Assembly: GCA_018466975.1 (NCBI GenBank)
Contig: CM031555.1
Coordinates: 3,224,001-3,288,000, forward strand
Reading direction: 5' to 3'
Origin: Sparassis latifolia
Lineage: Eukaryota; Basidiomycota; Agaricomycetes; Polyporales; Sparassidaceae
DNA length: 64,000 nucleotides
Below, piece by piece: positions 31,852-44,526 of this stretch (position 1 is its first letter; each line of letters begins with the position of its first letter). A program made the position numbers and the translations under genes. The notes beneath the pieces are model-generated. The model was not told where the DNA came from. It searched no databases and saw nothing but the letters and a program-made list of their open reading frames with translations.

Positions 31852-33953
31852 TTACGAAGATGCACCAAGAGCTGTAAGCTCTCTCCGGATCTCCGCCTCG
31901 CTATCGATCTTCTTCAGCTGCGTCGCCTCCAAACGATCGCCCTTCTCGGCCTTCTCCTTGAGTTCCTCGATGGCCTTCAACTGCAGAGAAGCGTTATCTG
32001 AATATTGCAGGGGCGGTAAACGTAACAGATCAACTCACCTTTTTGTTCAAGTTCCTAATCTTCTTCGCGATCGGATCCAGAGTGCTGCCGTCGCCGCTAG
32101 GTGTAGGTGGCACAGAGCCGTTTACGGGGCTCGACGGTTCCTCCACAGCACCGTCTATCTGGACTTCAATCGACGGACGTGGCTCCTCCACGCCAGGAGA
32201 GGCAGGAGACGACAACCCTTCTTTCTTCCCGCTCTTCTTCTTGCGCCCTCTGCGCTCGACGTCCCCGTTGCGCACGGGAGACGGCGACGTCGGCGCGCCT
32301 GGAACGTGTCTCCTACCGTTTGTCTGTACGCGCCCTGGGGCTGGGCTACGGCTGAACCTCCCGTTAGGTGTGGAGGAACCACTCGGAGTACCCTCGTCTC
32401 GTGTGTATGCCGCCGATGCCTCTAGCCCTCGCGCGCCAGGTGGGCGATATGCACCTGCCTTTAGTGGTGTGGGCTTTGCCACGGTCGCGTGCTGCTGCGC
32501 GCTGGCGGTGGGGGGTGGACATAGAGGCATGACCTGAGGGAAAGCAGGTACAACGTCTACTGGTGTTGGTCGCCATGATGTCTGGTACAGCTCGTCGACT
32601 TGCTGCACATGCAGGAGAGGGCCAGTGCAGTGCCAGATCCTAATGCCGTTGTCGACTCGCAACCGCGGTGACAGTGTCGCAGTGAGGAGGAAGCGGCCGT
32701 CTGGAGACCACTCGCAGTGTGACGTGTTTGACGCGTCAATGCTGGTGATTTTGATCAGAGATCGTCGGTCGTAGATGTCTACCTTTCCAGCGAGGTTACC
32801 AAAACCAGCCATGGCGAACAGACGGCCCTGTGGGTTGAATGAGATGAAGTTGCAGAACGCAGTTCCGAAGTCATGCAGTGAGCGCGCCCTTTGGTCGAAT
32901 AACATCGCCTTGGCGGGCATATCTATATATTGGTGGATCAGTACTAGCATCACGTAGAGATGAAGAGTCACTGACATCCATAGATCACACCAAACTCTTT
33001 CGAGTTCGGACTCCATGCGAAATCATGCACTGGACCCTCCTTGTCTAGTGTCACACGGCAGTCAAAGTTGCCTGCCGCACTAAGCAGGTACAATCCCCCG
33101 GTCTCGCCATAATAGCTCTTGTTCGCCTGATCTACTTCCTGATGTGTGAGCACGAGTACTTGAGTTCCGAGCGTGTTCCACTTGATCTGTGCCCGATCAG
33201 CCTTAAAGAAAGTCTTCTGGCTTGTGGGTAAACCAGTGATACTGGCAAGGCTGTAGATCTTCACGCTCGCTGGCTGACCCTAGACTTCGATGAGCCCAGC
33301 GGCTGCCGATGCGATTGCATACACTCACCTTTTTCTCGGCAACGAACACTGCCACCGACGGGTTTAGACCGGGGCTAAGCGTGACGGTCGTAGCGCCCTC
33401 GACCTTCAATTTGTCGACGATGCCCTTTGCCCACTCGGCCGGCCGGTACACCTGGATCTCCTGCCCAACAAGCCGAATCGCGTGCGACTCAGAGATGGTG
33501 TATTGAAGGTCCCAGCCTCCTTGCGACTTCTGTGTGAATGAGACAAGCTCCTCCCCAGTGGAGGCTGAGAACACTCGCAGGTTCTTGTGCTGCGAGCCGT
33601 CCTCAAGCTTGACTGGCCGTTCCCAAATTGACAAATATGTGCCACGCGGAGAGAAGTTGATCTCGACGATATTGGGCAGCAAAAGCTCTTGCAACAGTTG
33701 AGCACTCTCGGCCTGGAAGATCCGCACCCCGCTTGGGATAGCGTATGCAAAAAGACGTCCGTCGGAGCTGTACTGGTAGGTACGTGCGGGGACATCGGGC
33801 GATTGGAAATTGTTTAGGGAGTCGTAGTTTGGTGAACCGCCAACGAGGCCGAGTGATTTCTGTGCACGGACTGGGGTGGATTGAGAAGACCGGGAAGGCG
33901 GTATGGTCGGCAGGCGACTCACATGCATACTGCTGGGAGGGTTGAGAGGCCAT
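31852..33953 (-). CDS. EIF2A: Eukaryotic translation initiation factor 2A
   Basis: Five exons, 33953-33923, 33870-33329, 33279-32976, 32922-32039 and 31980-31852, giving 629 residues. eIF2A is a WD-repeat protein that can deliver initiator tRNA to the 40S subunit under special conditions; it acts in the cytosol. Visible pattern: QYAFRAQKSLGLVGG at the N-terminus, then propeller blades including HDFAWSPNSKEFGVIYGYMP, KAMLFDQRARSLHDFG and HCEWSPDGRFLLTATLSPRL. After residue 400 comes a disordered Pro/Ser/Lys-rich linker, then a C-terminal helix (LKAIEELKEKAEKGDRLE). All phases agree. The tiny first exon is assigned from homologous N-termini. Confidence 0.93.
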
Positions 33954-34499
33954 CGGAAGAGACAGAAGGGCTGATCACAGGCAGGAACAGTGTAGAAGCA
34001 AGCGAATGCTTCAGCGACGTGGCCGACGACAACGACAACGACAAGAGATGTTCTCCACCAGAAAAAAGGAAACCAGTGAAGGATGCAGTGATTACGTACT
34101 CGGGTGCATATCCCGATGTGGTATGTGCTGTCGTTGATCATTTAAGTACTGTAAGTGTAACGGACTGAAAGACTGTTTGAAGTACGATGCACAATCAGGA
34201 CATAGCTTTATTGTGTATGGTGCATTTCCGTACGATCAGAACACGTATGAACGTCGGAAACAGAAATACAGCGATTTTCCAGGCACAAATATGCAAGCGT
34301 AGCTATCTTGAAGTAAACGACTCACATACGAACGAAGAGCAAGGGCAGAAGAACTTCAATACAACAACAACAAAGCCGAAGATGCAGATTAATGTTACAT
34401 GGGTAGGTAGATTGAGGATTGGGGATAGTAATGAAGGTTCTGGACACGGAACAGACAATAGGGTATAACTTAGAACATGCACGACAGAAGACCCTGCAA
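33954..34499. other. Intergenic region upstream of eIF2A
   Basis: 546 bases holding the eIF2A promoter and the 3' region of the next gene on the same strand. Nothing else recognisable. Confidence 0.45.
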
Positions 34500-36034
34500 T
34501 TAAAGCTTGATTTCAAGTTCGGCAAGCCATATATTTTTGTGTGCCTTCACGATAGAGATAAGCCATAACCGACTGAGGTGAACTCCGCGATGGCCGATCG
34601 CCCACCGTTCGTAACCGTGAGCTACACGGCTTTTCTATAGCCAATATTGTCAATGAGGTGGGGTGACTAGAGCAGTAAGCAAAGCACTCACCGACGCCTT
34701 GCCAATAAAGAGGGAAACGGAGGATGAAATACACTCGGCGAGTTGGCCTCGCGTAATAGGTTTGCCTCCGACTTGGAGTTTGATATAAGTACCCGACTGA
34801 GTATATCCAGGCCACTGACATATTCCAGTCAAGTTCTGCTAGTGAGCATGACTCAATAGAAGGAGGATGAGATATAGACAACTCACAGCAATGACCAGAG
34901 TGATTGATCGATTCCCAATTGTTGCAAACACATGGTCTTCGCTGTTATCGATGACAATGCTTTTGTTGAGAATGTCGCGCACTCGAACACCACGGGCTGC
35001 GCCCATTCTGAAGTCAACCTTTTCCAGAGGTCGATCGCTCGAGACCGCCATCGTTTGAGGCACACGCACTCGTACGGATCTAGAAGGAGCCAGGGATAAT
35101 GTCTGCGTCTGCGATTGCGATTGCGAGATTGCGCCTTCGGATCTGTCCAGTGTAGGCTCAGAAGTGATAGACGCTGATGGACCAGCGCTGTGAGGGTAAG
35201 GGTCTTTTGGAAGTTCGGTGAGATTCGAGTCCATTAAGGCAGAGGGGATATGATATCGTAGATTTTGTGATGTCGATGGGTCACTAGGCATGAGCACAGA
35301 AGAAGCCAAACGCGGCGATCGTTCTCTGTGAGAATGAGCGTCGCGTCTACGACTGAGAAAACGCGCCACAGGTGCAGAGACGCCGTGACATTGTGGATAT
35401 CCTGAGGTTGTGGTAGGGTCCGGGATGGGCATCAATGACGAAATTGGGGTGTGTAAGATCGATGATGCGCCGATGGGGTTATTCAAGTGATGGGGGAGAT
35501 GTGGTTGCCGCACCAACGGAGAAATTCTAGAATAGGGATAAGTGGGAGAACCTACTGAGACACTCGGGAAGGGCATCAAAGGTGATAGCGATGTACGCAA
35601 AGCAGTCATGAGCGACTGTATGGAGGAAAGTTGTGAATGACTCGACCGGGCTTGAATCTCCGCGTTAGGTGGGGATAAGCTCTGGAGCGATTGTGTCGGG
35701 GAGAGCTCAGGGGGGTATGGGGAGTATATTTCAGGCGGTATTTGATCGAAGGACTGAAGGGGTAGAAATGCCTGTGGGATAATATTGGAGAATATCTGCG
35801 GTATCGTTTAGCGCTGATGTCAACGGGTCCTTAATTCACGTACCAATGCGCTTTGGATTGATGATGGAGTAGGAGGGAGCGATGCATCCTAGTCCACAAC
35901 GTCAGAAACCGCTGCGAACGTTATATGGATGTGCATACCGATTGTGAATTTTCCGGACTGGTGGTCAAAAGGGCATTTGCCAGAGTGTCGAAGTCTGTCA
36001 ACTCCAGCCCCGCCAGATGATCTAACTGGGACAT
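34500..36034 (-). CDS. Fungal protein of unknown function with a conserved C-terminal module
   Basis: Five exons, 36034-35939, 35888-35844, 35795-34887, 34814-34692 and 34634-34500, giving 435 residues. The N-terminal 300 residues are disordered, rich in Ser and Pro. The C-terminal 130 read MGAARGVRVRDILNKSIVID, TLVIAWPGY, GGKPITRGQLAECISSS and GYERWAIG, then LSRLWLISIVKAHKNIWLAE. I recall similar C-terminal ends in agaricomycete proteins of unknown role (WPGY and ERW...LWLI signatures), but I cannot name the family. Exon phases agree throughout, which supports the model. Confidence 0.65.
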
Positions 36035-38352
36035 CTTAAGAGTCGATGATACCCAGCTTGTTCGAAGTACGGAAGCGGGCTGGCGAGGCACTTGGAAGAA
36101 CTCACAACGGAGTTATATAAGATTCTGGCTACTCAAACTCGAAGACTACGAGTCAGTGGGCCGACTGCTAGTGTGGCTGTGGCACATGAGTCGACCGCCC
36201 CCTCGGCCGTTCCGGTAACGCAGGAAATATACGTTTTCGACCAGGTACGATGCCGCCATGACTGCAAGAAGTCTGCGGGGAACCCAGGCGCGCGAAGCGT
36301 CAATAAAACACGTTGAAACCTCGAGCGCACAGGCGCAATGCTGTCAAGTACTTGCTATTTAGAAGCACAGCCAGCGACATGATGGGCCTCCCGAGCACGG
36401 GGAGGGATTTGGATTTGCTCACTCTGCAAGTTGAAGGGCCACGGTGCGGATCGATTACATGCACTGCCTCGTCGAGGAGGGTAACTATCTTCACCACATA
36501 GAATCCAGAAAATTGACCAGAAACTGGATTCAAAGGTTAAGCAGTAGCTGTATACTAGGCGCACGATAAAGTCTCTAGATTTTTCGGGTCTTTTCCTGGC
36601 CTTCTCAGATGAGAAATGATAATATCTCGGACTCGGATGCTGTGCGACGTGGCGCTGATGTAAGCTCTCACTCCGATCCATATCTGGTCAAAGTAAGTTT
36701 GTAAGTCTGTACCATTGCAGACATTTTCAGTCGTAGAGGGAGTTTGTATTCCACACTCCAGTTGTGGCGACTTCCCAAGATGTCAAAAAGACCGATATGC
36801 AGCTTTCGACGGGTGAGTTCCACTACTGGAAGCAAAACCAGCTTCACGAATCATCTTCATTTGCTTGATTTTGATAGTTGTAGCTCAGAACTGCACGCGA
36901 TTCAACGCACTTGCATGCAACGCATGGCTAGCTCATCAGTAAATGCTGCGCACACCACGAAAACGGTACGACTGCTCGATTTCTCAATGCGATTCGTGAC
37001 GCACTCTTTCGAGGATTCAGGATCAAGGTCCAGACTGCCCACAAAATCCTGTACAGTCTTCGATGATAGACCAATCGCCTTGGACAATAATCCAGCTGGA
37101 TTACGTTTGTCAAGGGATGCGTCACAACTTCAACGTGGTTAGTGCTCACTTTCTGTGCACTGCATAGCCCGAGCTGTTAACGTTCGAACTAAGGTACGGC
37201 CGTACCACATCGCCCGCCCTGCGCAGCACCGGTGGGATGTCCGACGTCTTTCCATGCGACGTCAACGATTTGTGGAGGGTCTTATGAGGTCCGGTCCAAG
37301 ATTCGTCCGCTGACCCTGCAACGTTGGACGGGGCAATAACTCTCACCCAGTCACAACGTGCAGCCGGTCTGACTTGTTGAACCCCCCGGGTAAAAAGTAA
37401 GGGGCTGGTAGGTTTCAATCCCACGTTTGAAAATATCCGTCTGCTGTGCAGGCTGCATGCCCGGACGGTAAGCGCCGGATAACTGTAGCTTACCATACTC
37501 TGCGACGTCGTCTCCACGTCAGCGTGATCGTCTTACCCTCTGGAAGGAGCAGGCAAGTCCGAAGAACGCTGATCGTGCCCTTGTCGCTTTATCCAGTTTA
37601 TAGTTGAAGCAGCTTATTGTTCTACTCTTTCGCGGGAAAGTAGCCGTGAGTAGCCGCACGTTCTTCCATGCTAGCCTTGTTCTAGGATAATTCGTTCCCC
37701 CCGATAAACGCCGTCTATAGACCAAATTGTGCGCCCTCATGGACAAACATCGCGCCAGCGTCAAGTACCCCTGCGTCCCACTTTCCCGCCTAGACGCTCC
37801 AGCTGCCGACCCTCCTTTTGAGCGCACATAGCTCGTGTCCGAGAGACGCGCATATGACCTCACGTCGGGGGCTCGGCTAATACAATACTAATCAGGTCTG
37901 AGCGGTGCTGCAGACGCCGCAGTCGCGAGTTCGCGAACAGCAGAGCGGAACGTCTAGAGAAGCCTTCGCGATGATGATGCAGACATCTGGCCGTTAGACA
38001 TGCCGACTCATGACCGTCAGGCAATGCTTGGTGCGTGCTACACATGCGTTTGGAGCCATTCCTGTTTGCCAGACCGTCGCCGCTGTAGGGTCGAAACGTT
38101 TCGCCGGAATATTCTGTGCTTCGCGCGGACCACCACCATAAGACGCTGACCATCGACTCCATTCACCCGTAAATGCACCAAGAGAACACTGATCGTACGT
38201 TGGCGTTTCCTCCCTAGCTTCACCAAGGGCATTTGCATCATATCGCGTGTTGTGACAGATGGACCACTGAGTGGTCTGATGTGGGGGGTTCCGAGTATTG
38301 GTTTATACGATCCTCACACTAGTCATGTCCGGAAACACCGGAATTAGTCAAA
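36035..38352. other. 2.3-kb stretch without a supportable gene
   Basis: A plus-strand frame around 36092-36240 (ELYKILATQTRRLRVSGPT) ends at a GTACGA donor-like site and could be one exon of a decayed gene. Other frames look random. No repeats or RNA genes seen. Confidence 0.4.
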
Positions 38353-39313
38353 TTATTTCGGGCGAGGTGTAGACTCCGATGATAGAGGGGTAGCTCCGGC
38401 CTCCTCTGAGCTCGCAGATGATGGGGTTGAGGGTATATCGGAATCAACCGTATTGCTTGACGGGCCGGGAGATCGTTGAATCCGGGAGGTTTGAGGCACC
38501 AGCTCGATACGTGGAAGCACAAGCGGCGTGCCCTCAAACTCTGCCCAGCCGCCTCTTAGGCCAATCTCCACGACGCGCTGTAGTATTCGCGTCAATTCAT
38601 CATTTCTGCAGATAGTTCACCAGCGCGAGAGCCAACGCAGAGTATGTCAGTCATCAATATTAGACGAGTAACTGCTCCCGATGAGGGTGGCCTACCGTTG
38701 CTTCTCTTCCGAAAATCGTTCCTCGTAGTCCTTGGCTACTGTATCCATCTTGTCCGTGAGCTGAGACACTGAGGACCTCAGCTCTTCTAATTGCTCATCA
38801 ACGATGTCCCTGCGTTTCGAAGAAGTTCGCGAAGAGCGCCACGACTCGCCCAGTATCAACAGCGAGGCCACACCAAACAGGAACCCTTCCGCAAGAGCGT
38901 TTGCCCCGTTCTCTATTGCTCTGCACATCACATGAACGTGTGATTAGCAGAGGCGGGCCGTGAGGGAGTTACAGGCGCGTACTTCGTCTCAGACAGAGGG
39001 CGTACGTGCTTTGCGGGCTCACCGAGGAGGTTTGTCCGTAGATTTATCTCCGCCTTGTACATGTTCTGCGCAAGACTTACACAAATCTTGCGGAACGTCT
39101 TATGCCTGCCCGTGGGTCACGAGCTCAGAGCAAGTTCTGAATGCACTACGATCAATAATCACGTACTGTTTCGCTTGCGTCTTAACTTGGCTACTTATAG
39201 GCTTCGCTAGAGTCTCGTAAAGACAATAAGCCCCCAGCGTACCCATTTGCTAAGCACATGAGGGGACTTACTCGGATAGCGAGTGTCGCAACCTTAGCAG
39301 CCGCGGAGGCCAT
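38353..39313 (-). CDS. OPA3: OPA3-like mitochondrial membrane protein
   Basis: Five exons, 39313-39272, 39213-39163, 39098-38983, 38920-38696 and 38605-38353, giving 228 residues. The family pattern is clear: an N-terminal targeting helix (MASAAAKVATLAIRTLAKPI), TFRKICVSLAQNMYKAEINL, then NGANALAEGFLFGVASLLIL (hydrophobic segment), a coiled coil (DEQLEELRSSVSQLTDKM) and RVVEIGLRGGWAEFEGTPL. OPA3 proteins are small mitochondrial proteins of unclear biochemistry, linked to lipid handling and mitochondrial form. The Ser/Pro-rich tail of about 45 residues is lineage-specific. All phases agree. Confidence 0.92.
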
Positions 39314-39826
39314 GGATGATTGTGATACGCCGTAGGGAAACAGAATGAGAGGTGTCGGAAGTATTGTAGCGCTAGATATGCATCTACAGTCGTACTTAGT
39401 GTGTCGAGCCGAAACAAGTCGTCAGCACGGCGCCGAACTTTCTGTAACCTTGAATTGCACTAGATGACACGTGCGAGAAAAACTGTCGCTCTTGCTGGTC
39501 CTATATCCCCCTCCAGGAGAAACACGAAATTCGCAGAAGACGAGTCACAGCAAAGTTGTACAGACGAGGCTCGGACGCAACGGCAATCGAGGGTGGTCAC
39601 GGTGGCATCCGAGAGTACACTGGCACGTGATGTAGTCGCGCTTGCGGTGCACTGCCAGTGCTCACTCTTGGATTCAACTTGATTCAACTTGTCTATCTGT
39701 TGGATATCCCCTGTCTATCCCTGCGGAAAGACGAAGACAGGTGTGGTTGCAAACCTTGACAAAGTCTTGTTTTTTATTCGTTCCGCTCGACGTACTTCTA
39801 GATATACCTGAACTTCGACGTTCACA
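39314..39826. promoter_or_regulatory. Bidirectional promoter region OPA3 / CDC73
   Basis: 513 bases between divergent starts. No coding frame with meaning on either strand, and no obvious TATA box. Confidence 0.4.
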
Positions 39827-41492
39827 ATGTCTTCCGCGAACGATTCTCTCCTCGCTCTCCGACAAGCTGTCAAGTCCAAGAGCTCGATCACATACTCAAA
39901 CGGCTCAGAAACCACTAGCTCATTGGCATCTGCCACACACCTAGTCCTGTCGCCCACACTCTCGCTCCCAAAATCTGCACCAACAAGGTTGCGCAAGCCC
40001 GGGGCGACATCAACGGATTCCTCTGCAAATGCACAGGATTTCTTCTCAGTCGAGGCAGTGTACCTCGCGTGGCTACTGCGCGATGCGTCTGGCGCAGAGT
40101 ACATGAAGCAGGCGCGAGAGAATGGGCTTGCAGTGGGGTTCGTGAGCGTCACAGAACGGAAGAGCGTGGTCGACTGGCTGGAAGGTAGGATTGGGGACTT
40201 GGCGAGCATCGTCCCACTTGTTTGTGAGTGCTCTCCATACAGGTCTTTCGCGCTATTGAGACGTGGACATGTTCTGCAGCAGAGTCGACGACACCACCGG
40301 GTACTCCGCCTCAGCTGAGATTTGCATCAGCTCTTCCATCAACGCTGTCCATCAAAGGTGCTGATACGTCAACGAGTCCTACAAAACGCCGCTATGTTAC
40401 GGACTCGGCAGATATTGAAGTTGTGAAGAAGATCAAACAGAATGAGGTTGAGCTTAGGGACAGAAACACCGTGCTGCGCGGGATCAAGCCCAACGTCAGT
40501 ATAATACAACTCTCGTGAACCATCATCTGAGAAATACTATCAGAATTTCTCCAATGTTCGGACTACATACGCAGAGAAGCTCAAGAAGCTAAAAGAAGCG
40601 GGGAAGGGCGGAGCCGCTGCGGCTGCCACCGCGGCCACTCCAGGTATACTTCTTCCATATTGCTGTGTGGTTATGACCATCTCATGCCACGTACAGATCC
40701 AAAATTACACCCTCGCAAAGCCAGTGCGTTCTGAACCAAAACATCGTACAAATTTCCTTCTAACCTACGGCACTTTTGCAGAAAACCAATATCCCATTAT
40801 CATGATTTCATCCTCTCCCACCGCGCTCATCACTATGCACAACGTGAAGCGCTTCCTGCAAGAGTCAGTATTTGAGCCTTCACAAGATGCTCGTGCACGC
40901 GCGGCTGCAGAGGGGAATGCGCGGCCGGAGGATCTTATCGCCATCTACCGCAAGCGCACGACAATCGATCCCTCTGGGCGCGAGATGGAGAGCAATTCAC
41001 GGTCCGTCAACTCCCTTTTATTGGAAAAGAATCTGTGATTCTGAGCTTGAGTCATAATAGCTACTTCATCGTGGATAGCACAGAGGCGCTGGCGAAGTTC
41101 GGTGCGGACGCGTGGGACCGAGTGGTCTGTGTGATGACCACAGGCCAGGTGTGGCAGTTCCGCCCGTACAAATGGGCGGATCCGAAGACGCTGTTCCATC
41201 ACGGTCAGTGGTTGTGATACATACTATACCAACCTGGGCTGATGTTCTGGTGTGGTCAGTTAAGGGTTTCTATGTCTCCTGGACGAACGATCCGCCAAAT
41301 CCGAAAATAAAGGACTGGAATGTCACCGAGCTGAAGGTAATACTACCTTTTCTAGGAAGATTTTTGTGCTAACAGCACCTCTGACAGATTGACCCACACC
41401 GACGGCACGTCGACAAGTCTGTTGTCGCACATTTCTGGAAGACCCTGGATACGTGGACAGCGACGAACAAGCCGTGGCTCTACCACGGATGA
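39827..41492 (+). CDS. CDC73: Paf1 complex subunit Cdc73 (parafibromin)
   Basis: Eight exons, 39827-40223, 40280-40494, 40544-40643, 40697-40723, 40782-41001, 41061-41203, 41260-41336 and about 41389-41492, giving about 427 residues. Cdc73 is part of the Paf1 complex on elongating RNA polymerase II. The C-terminal Ras-like Cdc73 domain is plain: NQYPIIMISSSPTALITMHN, VKRFLQESVF, DRVVCVMTTGQVWQFRPYKW, VKGFYVSWTNDPPNPKIKDW and HVDKSVVAHFWKTL. The central part has a short KRRY acidic/basic linker and an Ala-rich run. One exon is only 27 bases. The start ATG heads an ordered N-terminal domain (LLALRQAVK). Confidence 0.95.
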
Positions 41493-42443
41493 TACATGTT
41501 CTGCCCACTCTCGCCTACTCCGCGTTGCTTTGACTTATTAGATCCTGTACATCGTGTATATGCTGACTGAGATGTGTACGCTTTGCAGTGAGATGGACAT
41601 GTTCGATTCCTTTGACCGTAGCAGCGGAGTTGACCGCCCACGTCTGGGCGCGGTTTTCGGATTTGAAGCTGCGTTCATGTTGAGCTGTGACCTCGGCCTC
41701 TGACGGGCAGCAATGCCAATCTACACCTGCAGCCGCGATTCCACAACCCTTATATGATTGCGTCCAGTACGTCAACGCATCTTGTCGTGAGTGAATATTC
41801 ATACGAGTAACTTCCATACGTTCATACTATGCTCGTAAACTGCATTGATTGTCCGTTGCACCTCTTTACCCGAGTGTTTCATTGCTCAGTTTCACTTGCG
41901 CAGAAAGAACCCCCGCTTTCCTGCACCTTGTTCAACAGCACTTGACACCTGCTTAGATCAAACTTCTCGGATACCTTGAACTGCGGGAAGTAAAGGTTGA
42001 AACCATGCGGGAGTCCACTACCTACATGAGAACCGCGTCATTCATCATCATCGTCGAAAAGCAAGGGAGAAACTATACTGAGTCAGGCGAGTCGCGGATG
42101 GATGCGACACGGTCACATGATGGCCAGGCTCGGAGGCACCGTGTTCTGCATTACTCTACTTTACTTTACCATACATACTCTAGCCGTAGCTGACGAGGTG
42201 CCATGCGGTACCTGAGCCACGTAGTTGTTGACGTAGTCAGCTACTCTCATCCGTTTCACCGTTTCTGTAAATGTAAATACTGACCGACGTGCCCGTATTG
42301 CCGGGAGCACCTGCCATTCTGATAGGACTGCAGGGTGACTGAGGATTGAGAAGAATCAAATTATATCTGCTTTTCATGACCCCTACAACACTATGAAATC
42401 GTACACTCAACCTCCTACCGACATTGCTCTTCAAACGACGACT
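41493..42443. other. Intergenic region between CDC73 and hydrolase 1
   Basis: About 950 bases between convergent 3' ends; no gene, RNA or clear repeat seen. It marks the switch from conserved genes to the accessory region. Confidence 0.45.
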
Positions 42444-43831
42444 TTAAGGTTTGCTAAGCAGCCACTTGATTGCCTCATCCGTATCCTTCTCAAGCTTCTT
42501 GGACGCTGTGAGATGCGGGAAGTACCACGCGAAGACATGTGGCAGCCCGGGGTATCTGTTCCGCATATCGTACCATCCGATCAGCAGCAGCTACACCTTG
42601 ATAGGCGAATAGGTCCACGAACATGTCTACTCTGGTCTTGACGCCTGCCTCCTTCAGCAGCTTCGCATAAAGAAGCCCCTCGTCGCGCAAAACGTCTGTG
42701 CCGGCTACCTGAATGTACGCTGGCGCAAGCCCAGTGCGCGATGGGTTGAGTAAGACGGAGTATCCAGGGTAGCCTTCTGGGGCGCCACACCAGCCTATAG
42801 TACGTATGACGTTAAGTAGGGTCCTCGGGCAAGACAAGAGCACGACGTACGTGCAAATGCGGTCATCATTTCACGCGTCAAACCTGGCCCATCCTTGTTC
42901 TCCTCCATGGACAAGAGTTCCGACCGGTACCTGTGAGATCATGATATTCAGGCCAGAAAATTGGATAGAAGATAGGCGTGGCGCACTCCTCGGGAGACAA
43001 CTCTGGATGCAGAAGGCAAGGACACTGAAGGTACTGCCCAGTGATTGGTGTCCTAGAGAAGACTGGGTCGTCACGGGCACGTTGCGCGATGTAGGCCGCG
43101 AGGTTTCCTCCTGCAGAACCACCAGCAACAATGAAACCCTTGTTGAGGGACGCAGAGAGGAGAGACGTGTGATCTATGACCTGCATGGGGGACATAGGCG
43201 CTGGAAATGCTGCTCGGACTGATGATGCTTACCCATTTGGTCGCAGCATAGCAATCATCCCAGGGAACTGGGTAGGAATAATCTGGAGCAAGTCTTTTAG
43301 CAGATCAGTGCGTGTCGCGGGTCGTAGGAGAGGACTCGTACCGATACTCAACAGACACAACAGATATCTGAAGCCGGACGGACATAATCTTCAGCTGATA
43401 GTCGTCCATCTCAATATCGCCAATTGCGAAACCTTTTGGCACAAACTGAATATGATTTGAACACTCATGGACAAAAACGTGACATACCTCCGCCATGATA
43501 CCAGACAAGTACAGGGAAAGTCTTCTGCTCACCAGAGCCAGTAGGTATCGTGCACCGCACCCTGATCTCACCGCCGTCTACAGGCACCATATGGTGTTCG
43601 ACGCGAAACTCCGTTTCTAAAACTGATGTTAGTGGCGTGTATATCTTGTGCGGTCCAACGAGACTCGCCTGCAGGAAGACGGGAATGGTAGAACTTCTTG
43701 ACGCCGGCGGTGACGACAGGCACTGAGGCCCTCAATGCCTCTATGCTGAGAGGACTCTCATTGGGAGGAATAAGAGGTACAAGTGGTGCGAACTCAGGGT
43801 CAAGGATGGAGAGATGGCTGTATTGCGACAT
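42444..43831 (-). CDS. Alpha/beta-hydrolase fold-3 (hormone-sensitive-lipase type), hydrolase 1, intact
   Basis: Eight exons, 43831-43669, 43616-43488, 43432-43342, 43293-43233, about 43180-42987, 42930-42851, 42794-42623 and 42555-42444, giving 333 residues. It is probably an esterase. The oxyanion motif HGGG spans the second intron (VWYHGG then GFAIGD), the nucleophile elbow is GGSAGG, the acid is in AGTDVLRDE and the His in YPGLPHVF. No signal peptide, so likely cytosolic. Intron 1 (43617-43668) begins GCGAGT, a GC-AG intron. It is one of five paralogues between 42 and 64 kb, and the only one on the minus strand. Substrate unknown. Confidence 0.88.
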
Positions 43832-43867
43832 GGCAAAAAGACGAGGGTTCGATAACAGGCTTTTGAC

Positions 43868-43875
43868 CTTATATA
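43868..43875 (-). promoter_or_regulatory. TATA box of hydrolase 1
   Basis: TATATAAG on the minus strand, about 37 bases before the ATG. The other hydrolase copies have TATAAA at comparable places. Confidence 0.6.
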
Positions 43876-44030
43876 CTTAAGGGGGAGCTCGGACGTAATC
43901 ATGGTCAGGAGTGCAGGGTAGAGCTAGCGTCAAATTTGGATGGGATCGATGAAACGCTTCGCGGAAAGTTGTAAGGTTCGATTGTGGGCGAGCCGACTTC
44001 AAGTCAAGCGGCAGCGTACGATTAACGTGC

Positions 44031-44526
44031 TCAAGTATATCCATAGTCATAGAGCTGCTCACCCGATGGTTCTTTTGTTGATTGTCCAGTGGATGGTGTA
44101 GATCTCAGCTTGCAAAAGCCATGGGCCGCGGCACGCAGTTCTGTGGACCCCGCAAAGTCCGTGAATTCCATCAGGATCCCTGTGATGCACCGGATGGTAC
44201 GACCATTTCCCGTCGAGCTAACCAAGGTCAAGTGCACATTCCGTGATTAAAAGAGCATTATAAAGACCTCGGGTATTGGCACTGCCGGGACCGAAAGGGG
44301 ACACACGAGACACATCGGATGCAAAGCAGTCTTTCAACGGTGCAGTAGATAGCAGCTCATGAACGGCCTCACTTACTGCGTCAGCTGCGGGTATCGCTGT
44401 GCGAGCAACCTATAAGTACGTCAAGAAGGGCAAAGCAACGGGCTGACGGCCAAATAACAGAGATTAGGACGCACTTACTGCTAATGCTCGACGATCAAAG
44501 CCGCCCGTCACCTTCGGGCATGCCAT
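44031..44526 (-). CDS. Possible small gene, unknown function
   Basis: Three exons can be joined in phase: MACPKVTGGFDRRALA, then VARTAIPAADAV to ITECALDL, then GILMEFTDFAGSTELRAAAH to YDYGYT. This gives about 127 residues. Introns have GTAAGT and GTTAGC donors. It resembles no family I know and lies between hydrolase 1 and a repeat. It could be a relic or chance. The following 44527-45496 contains nothing recognisable except a run of about 12 G near 44790. Confidence 0.3.

Noticed and set aside
36744..37142. 132-codon plus-strand frame
   Set aside because: No domain, biased composition, no supporting splice structure.
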